Position numbers and translations under genes: made by a program
The notes under the pieces: model-generated
Database searches by the model: none
What the model was told of the DNA's origin: nothing
What the model saw: only the letters and a program-made list of their open reading frames with translations
Shown: positions 59,950-64,000 of the stretch, piece by piece
Layout: every line of letters begins with the position of its first letter
How positions within the stretch are numbered: position 1 is the first letter of the stretch
Assembly (NCBI GenBank): GCA_013289795.1
Contig: JABCZH010000018.1
Location: forward strand, 1-64,000
DNA length: 64,000 nt
Direction: 5' to 3'
Source of the DNA: Acidobacteriota bacterium
GTDB taxonomy: Bacteria; Acidobacteriota; Terriglobia; Terriglobales; Acidobacteriaceae

Positions 59950-62502
59950 ATGACGAATCGCGGCGTGTCCCTTCTTTCGCTTGCTTGCCTGTTTCTTCTC
60001 GTGTTGCAACTCACAGCTTGCGGCGGTGGTGCATTTAGCAGCATCGGCGGCGGTGGCGGCGGCTTATCCTCCCCGAGCATCGTGACCACTTCCCTGCCCA
60101 ACGGCACCATGGGCGCAGCTTACACGGCTAGTCTCAAAGCCAGCGGTGGTAAACAACCCTATTCGTGGTCTTTGAAGTCAGGAGCCCTCCCTGCGGGTCT
60201 GTCGCTGAGTCGCACGGGCGCCATCACCGGCACGCCAACCGGACAAGGTAATTTCAGCGCTCTCGTCTTTCGGGTCGCGGACGCCAAAGATTCCATTGCT
60301 GACTCCAGCGCACTCAGCCTCAAGATCAATCCCAGAGCGCCACGAGTTATGACCGCCTCTCTGCCTGGCAGCGAGGTCGGCGCATCGTACTCGGTCACCT
60401 TGCAGGGAACCGGTGGCACAACGCCGTATAAGTGGTCCGTGAAATCGGGCAAACTGCCCGGTGGTTTGTCTCTAAACACCAGCACCGGCGCAATTACGGG
60501 TGTACCTACAACTGCAGGAACTGTCGCGTCGCTGGTGTTTCAACTGACTGACGCCAATCGGAACACCACCGATTCGGGCAGCTTCAGTATCCAAGTCATC
60601 ACCGCGCCTTCTGTCGTAACCTCTTCCTTGCCGAACGGCGAGGTTGGGGCCGCGTACTCCGCCGCATTGCACGCAGCCGGAGGAACAGGTTCTTATGTCT
60701 GGTCGTTGAAGTCAGGATCTCTGCCGGCTGGATTGTCCCTTAGCTCCAGCGGCCTAGTTACGGGAACGCCCACTGCATCAGGAAATTTCGGCGCGTTGAT
60801 TTTCCAAGTGAACGACACCAACAGCGTGAAAGCTCTTTCTGCCCAGCTCAGCATTCACACCGCGACGGCACCCGCTGTGGTGACTGCCTTCTTGCCGATG
60901 GACAATGCCGGCACGGCATACTCCGTCACCTTGCAGGCAAATGGCGGCACATTACCTTACAAGTGGACGTTGCAGTCGGGTACTCTGCCGGCGGGCCTGT
61001 CATTTAATCCCACTACTGGCGCGATTACGGGCACACCCACTACGCCGACCATCAACGCTCTCACCTTCCAGGTTACTGACGCCTTCACCGTTGCGGCCGC
61101 TTCGAACGGCCTCAGCCTTCAGATCAACGATATTCACGGCTGCAGCGCCGGCGTCGAATCGAAACTGGGGACCGCTCCCTTCGCCTTCCTGCTGAAGGGA
61201 TTTGACGTCAACGGCGCAGTTTCCCTGGCGGGCAGCTTCATCCCGGATGGAAATGGCAACGTCACTGGGGGCAACGAAGACGCCAACCGGACCACCGGCC
61301 AACAGAGCGCTTCCATCACCGGCGGCACTTACACCCTGGGTGCTGACAACCGTGGCTGTTTGAATCTAACCACTGCCAGCGGCACCACCGGATTCCGCTA
61401 CAGCGTTGGTGGAGTCAACGGCGCTGGCGCATTCACCACAGGTCAAATCACAGAATTCGACGACAGCAACGGAACCGGAACTCGCGGCTCCGGCATTGTC
61501 CGGCTTCAGAACCCTTCGCTCTTCAGCGCCGGCCTCAACGGAATGTACGCATTCCTCCTTAGCGGCAACGATTCAGCCGGGGGCCGCATTGCGGTCGTGG
61601 GCTCTGTCTCCGCCTCAGGCGGCGCCTTCAGCAATCTGGCGCTTGACTACGATGATGCTGGCGCAACCGGCTCCGACCTGACCGGCGGCACCGGCGCATT
61701 CACCAGTGCTGACAGCAACGGCCGCGGTACCGCGTCATTCTCTGTCGGCACCTACACTTTGCACACCGTGTTCTATATCGTCAACTCCACCGACGTGATC
61801 TTTGCCTCGACTGACCTGCTACCCAATCCCATCACCAGCGGAGAAGCCTTGGCGACCAGTGGTCCTTTCTCTGCCGCCAGCCTTTCTGGTAGGTACATCG
61901 CTCACGGCGTCGGCCTCGCGGTCGGCGACATTCCCATCGCCAACATCGCCACCGGAGTCTTCGACGGTGTCAGCACCATCACCGGAGGCACGCTTTTCCA
62001 GTTCAAGAGCAGCACCGCTTCCGAATGGGGAGTGCTGGGCACCTATTCGGTCGATCCCCTCAGCGGACGCGTTGTCTTCAACGGCAATTTCATCACTCCT
62101 GTAGGTTATCTGGTGACCGGCGTTCCCGGCGTCAGCGCGTTCCTTGCGGGCAATGACTTCCCGGCCACCTCCGGCATGATGTTGGCCCAGACCAGCACAC
62201 AGCCTGCTGGCGGGAGCTACACCCTTGGCACCGCGGAAGACGTCGACTACTCGGTCGTGAACCAGGACGGAGACTTCCACATCAATACGGGAAAGTTCTC
62301 TGGAACCGAGGACATGAGTCTTGCGGCTGCGCCGTTCCTCGTAGAAAACCAGATGGTCCTTGCCACGCCCTATAGTTTCGCAACGGATGGCACCGGAACT
62401 CTCGGCGCTAACACCGTCGCCGTGACCAACGGCTCCACCATCTACGTCATTAACGAGACGCCGACCGTGACCCACCCCAGCGTGACTGTTCTGGCGAAGT
62501 GA
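59950..62502 (+). CDS. Lipoprotein with putative Ig (He_PIG) repeats
   Basis: An 850-residue protein; ATG 59950 starts a lipoprotein signal peptide (LACLFLLVLQLTACGGG, lipobox LTAC, Cys about residue 24). Residues about 45-400 hold four copies of a putative-Ig domain, each with T-x-x-L-P-x-G-x-x-G-x-x-Y, G-G-x-x-P-Y-x-W-S/T-L, L-P-A-G-L-S-L and G-x-P-T. The C-terminal ~450 residues repeat another strand-rich unit (FAFLLKGFDVNGAVSLAGSF and MYAFLLSGNDSAGGRIAVVG). It is probably a surface-exposed lipoprotein. No enzyme motif is seen. A strong terminator follows. Confidence 0.82.
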   Translation: MTNRGVSLLSLACLFLLVLQLTACGGGAFSSIGGGGGGLSSPSIVTTSLPNGTMGAAYTASLKASGGKQPYSWSLKSGALPAGLSLSRTGAITGTPTGQGNFSALVFRVADAKDSIADSSALSLKINPRAPRVMTASLPGSEVGASYSVTLQGTGGTTPYKWSVKSGKLPGGLSLNTSTGAITGVPTTAGTVASLVFQLTDANRNTTDSGSFSIQVITAPSVVTSSLPNGEVGAAYSAALHAAGGTGSYVWSLKSGSLPAGLSLSSSGLVTGTPTASGNFGALIFQVNDTNSVKALSAQLSIHTATAPAVVTAFLPMDNAGTAYSVTLQANGGTLPYKWTLQSGTLPAGLSFNPTTGAITGTPTTPTINALTFQVTDAFTVAAASNGLSLQINDIHGCSAGVESKLGTAPFAFLLKGFDVNGAVSLAGSFIPDGNGNVTGGNEDANRTTGQQSASITGGTYTLGADNRGCLNLTTASGTTGFRYSVGGVNGAGAFTTGQITEFDDSNGTGTRGSGIVRLQNPSLFSAGLNGMYAFLLSGNDSAGGRIAVVGSVSASGGAFSNLALDYDDAGATGSDLTGGTGAFTSADSNGRGTASFSVGTYTLHTVFYIVNSTDVIFASTDLLPNPITSGEALATSGPFSAASLSGRYIAHGVGLAVGDIPIANIATGVFDGVSTITGGTLFQFKSSTASEWGVLGTYSVDPLSGRVVFNGNFITPVGYLVTGVPGVSAFLAGNDFPATSGMMLAQTSTQPAGGSYTLGTAEDVDYSVVNQDGDFHINTGKFSGTEDMSLAAAPFLVENQMVLATPYSFATDGTGTLGANTVAVTNGSTIYVINETPTVTHPSVTVLAK

Positions 62503-62522
62503 TTTTTCACTGCGGTACTTCA

Positions 62523-62550
62523 GGGGCCGGGCTCGTCCGGCCCCTTTTTT
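62523..62550 (+). terminator. Rho-independent terminator
   Basis: GGGGCCGG (62523-62530), loop GCTCGT, CCGGCCCC (62537-62544) and six T (62545-62550), 20 bases past the lipoprotein stop. Confidence 0.95.
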
Positions 62551-62610
62551 ATTGCTGCGCCCGAGTTCCGGGTTGGCGTTAAACTGCTGTGAGCGCATTC
62601 ACGAACAGCA

Positions 62611-63390
62611 ATGAAACTTTCAGTGGTAACGCCGGTTTACGACGAGAAGGCCACGTTGCGGCAGGCCGTCGAACGCATTCTGTCCGTCCCCATCGATATC
62701 GAGTTGATCTGCATCGATGATGGATCGCGCGACGGTTCCCGCGAAATTCTCGCGGCTCTGCAACTTCAGCATCCGCAAATCAAGGTTCTTCTGCAACCCC
62801 GTAACCTGGGCAAAGGCGCGGCCCTGCGTCGCGGCATTCAAGAAGCCACTGGCGATTTCGTGCTCATCCAGGATGCCGACCTCGAGTACGACCCCAAGGA
62901 CTACCCTTTACTTCTGGAGCCACTGATTCAAGGCAAGGCGGACGTGGTTTACGGATCACGTTTCATGGGCGGCGCGCCCCATCGCGTGCTGTACTTCTGG
63001 CATTCGGTGGGAAACAAAGTGCTGACCTTGCTCTCCAATTGCCTGACGAACATCAACCTGTCCGACATGGAGACCTGTTACAAAGTCTTCCGGCGGGAGA
63101 TCATCCAGGCGATTCCGCTCGAAGAAAACCGTTTTGGATTTGAGCCCGAAGTCACGGTCAAAGTGGCCAAGCGCCGTCTGCGCATTTACGAAGTCGGCAT
63201 CAGCTACCAGGGACGCACCTACGAAGAAGGCAAGAAGATTGGCTGGAAGGACGGCGTGCGCGCCCTTTGGGTACTGCTGAAATATTCCATCAAGGAACCG
63301 GTCGTTGCGGTGCAACCGGCGAAGGCTTTCGAGGCGATGCCGCAATCAGCGGACAGGCCTACCGAAGAATTGCGCTCGCAGGCGCGGTAG
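62611..63390 (+). CDS. Family 2 glycosyltransferase (dolichyl-phosphate mannose synthase-like)
   Basis: A 259-residue GT-A transferase. MKLSVVTPVYDEKATLRQAV, ICIDDGSRDGSREIL, LGKGAALRRGIQEATGDFVL and the metal motif IQDADLEYDP match GT2 enzymes of the DPM1 type. The C-terminal RFGFEPEVTVKVAKRRLRIYEVGISYQGRTYEEGKKIGWKDG is split here into FGFEPEVTVKVAKR and YQGRTYEEGKKIGWKDG, the usual end of the catalytic domain. There is no membrane helix, so it acts at the cytoplasmic face and probably loads a sugar onto polyprenyl phosphate. It is transcribed alone after a terminator. Confidence 0.9.
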   Translation: MKLSVVTPVYDEKATLRQAVERILSVPIDIELICIDDGSRDGSREILAALQLQHPQIKVLLQPRNLGKGAALRRGIQEATGDFVLIQDADLEYDPKDYPLLLEPLIQGKADVVYGSRFMGGAPHRVLYFWHSVGNKVLTLLSNCLTNINLSDMETCYKVFRREIIQAIPLEENRFGFEPEVTVKVAKRRLRIYEVGISYQGRTYEEGKKIGWKDGVRALWVLLKYSIKEPVVAVQPAKAFEAMPQSADRPTEELRSQAR

Positions 63391-63418
63391 GCATTCGATT
63401 TCTTCGCCCCTGACGACC

Positions 63419-64000
63419 TCAGTGCAGCCGGATGCCGCCGACGTAGTCCTGGCTGCTGATGCCGTTGCTGGTGTCCATCCAGGCGGCGACGAAGTAGTTT
63501 GGGCCGTCCCAGGTGTTGCCGGCATAGTAGCCCAGGAAGTTGCCGTAGCCGCCATCGTCAGGATTCGAAAATGCAGTCGTCAACTGCATATTAGTCTGAA
63601 AGCTTTCGCCGCCGTCGGAGGAGATCGCGGCATAAGCCTGATAGTCGATATTTGCGGGATCGTTGCGGCGGTCAACCCAGCTCACTCCGACCAGCCCAGC
63701 CGGACTCACCGAAATCCAGGGGAAAAACTGATCATGCGTCTCGCGCGCCGGGGCCACCGGGACTGGTTTCGACCAGGTGTTGCCACCATCCGACGAATGA
63801 ATCACCAGCACCCGCATGTAGGTTCCCGTCCACTCGAACATCGTTATATACAGACGTCCGGAGTAGGGTCCCTTGCTGTCGTCCGCTGCGAGCGCGGGTG
63901 TGTTGGGCGCTCCGACTGTGGTGTTTGGTATTACTCCGAAGCCGTAGCAACCGCAGCTGTTTGGCACCTCATGAACGGGCATCACCAGCTTGGGCAGCGA
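63419..64000 (-). CDS. Sialidase/BNR-repeat protein, 5' end cut by window edge
   Basis: The frame is open through the right edge (193 codons visible plus stop at 63419), so the start is outside; a GTG at 63985 is only an internal codon. Two Asp-box motifs are seen, SSDGGNTWSKP and SSDGGESFQTN, with the strands RLYITMFEW and VGVSWVDRRND between. This is the C-terminal part of a BNR/sialidase-type propeller. Such proteins may be glycosidases or non-catalytic surface proteins, and the catalytic part is not visible. It is convergent with the glycosyltransferase gene. Confidence 0.8.
   Translation of the reverse strand, partial: SLPKLVMPVHEVPNSCGCYGFGVIPNTTVGAPNTPALAADDSKGPYSGRLYITMFEWTGTYMRVLVIHSSDGGNTWSKPVPVAPARETHDQFFPWISVSPAGLVGVSWVDRRNDPANIDYQAYAAISSDGGESFQTNMQLTTAFSNPDDGGYGNFLGYYAGNTWDGPNYFVAAWMDTSNGISSQDYVGGIRLH

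Overview
The window looks like a chromosomal segment of an Acidobacteriota, most likely class Terriglobia (Koribacter/Sulfotelmatobacter-like). This rests on family content, not on a marker gene: GC-rich DNA; many secreted proteins built from NHL, FG-GAP, IPT/TIG and putative-Ig repeats; a CXXCH haem motif joined to a copper-monooxygenase-like region; and NodU-type carbamoyltransferase next to a DUF5989 protein. No tRNA, rRNA, CRISPR array, insertion sequence or prophage gene was found.

Left part, 1-20.9 kb, mixed strands. It opens with the 5' part of a beta-helix lipoprotein gene cut by the window edge. Then come a secreted repeat protein with a clear terminator, a GNAT-like acyltransferase, a tandem pair of secreted Cys-rich proteins, galE, a toxin-first type II toxin-antitoxin pair with operator palindromes, a periplasmic prolyl isomerase, a cytochrome c/copper monooxygenase-like protein, a PQQ-type propeller protein, rfbD, a large FG-GAP/IPT protein and a secreted glycoside hydrolase-like TIM barrel.

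Central part, 21.0-55.3 kb, is one minus-strand run of 23 genes, transcribed right to left. It holds the parts of a Wzx/Wzy exopolysaccharide pathway: Wza-type export protein, Wzz/GumC chain-length protein, a CpsD-like P-loop protein with a degenerate Walker A, a polyprenyl-phosphate sugar transferase, flippase, O-antigen ligase/polymerase, glycosyltransferases, a polysaccharide deacetylase, two sulfotransferases, a WecG/TagA transferase, rfbC, an SDR epimerase and a carbamoyltransferase. Four non-ribosomal peptide synthetase proteins (A-T-TE, A-T, C-A-T-TE and a lone A), a cytochrome P450, a luciferase-like monooxygenase and a GNAT-like acyltransferase are interleaved with these, several with overlapping start and stop codons. 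The simplest reading is a locus for a sulfated, carbamoylated polysaccharide carrying an amino-acid or short-peptide substituent, or a peptide made and exported together with the polysaccharide. The product is inferred, not shown. One A domain reads as a leucine code; one TE has Cys where Ser is usual.

Right part, 55.3-64 kb. After a 1-kb AT-richer gap with operator-like palindromes come an NHL-repeat protein with an internal lipobox-like segment, a putative-Ig lipoprotein followed by a strong terminator, a family 2 glycosyltransferase, and the 3' part of a sialidase/BNR-like gene cut by the right edge.

Start codons were re-chosen where a Shine-Dalgarno sequence or signal peptide pointed to a shorter protein. 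Functions come from motif recognition by eye; no database search was run.
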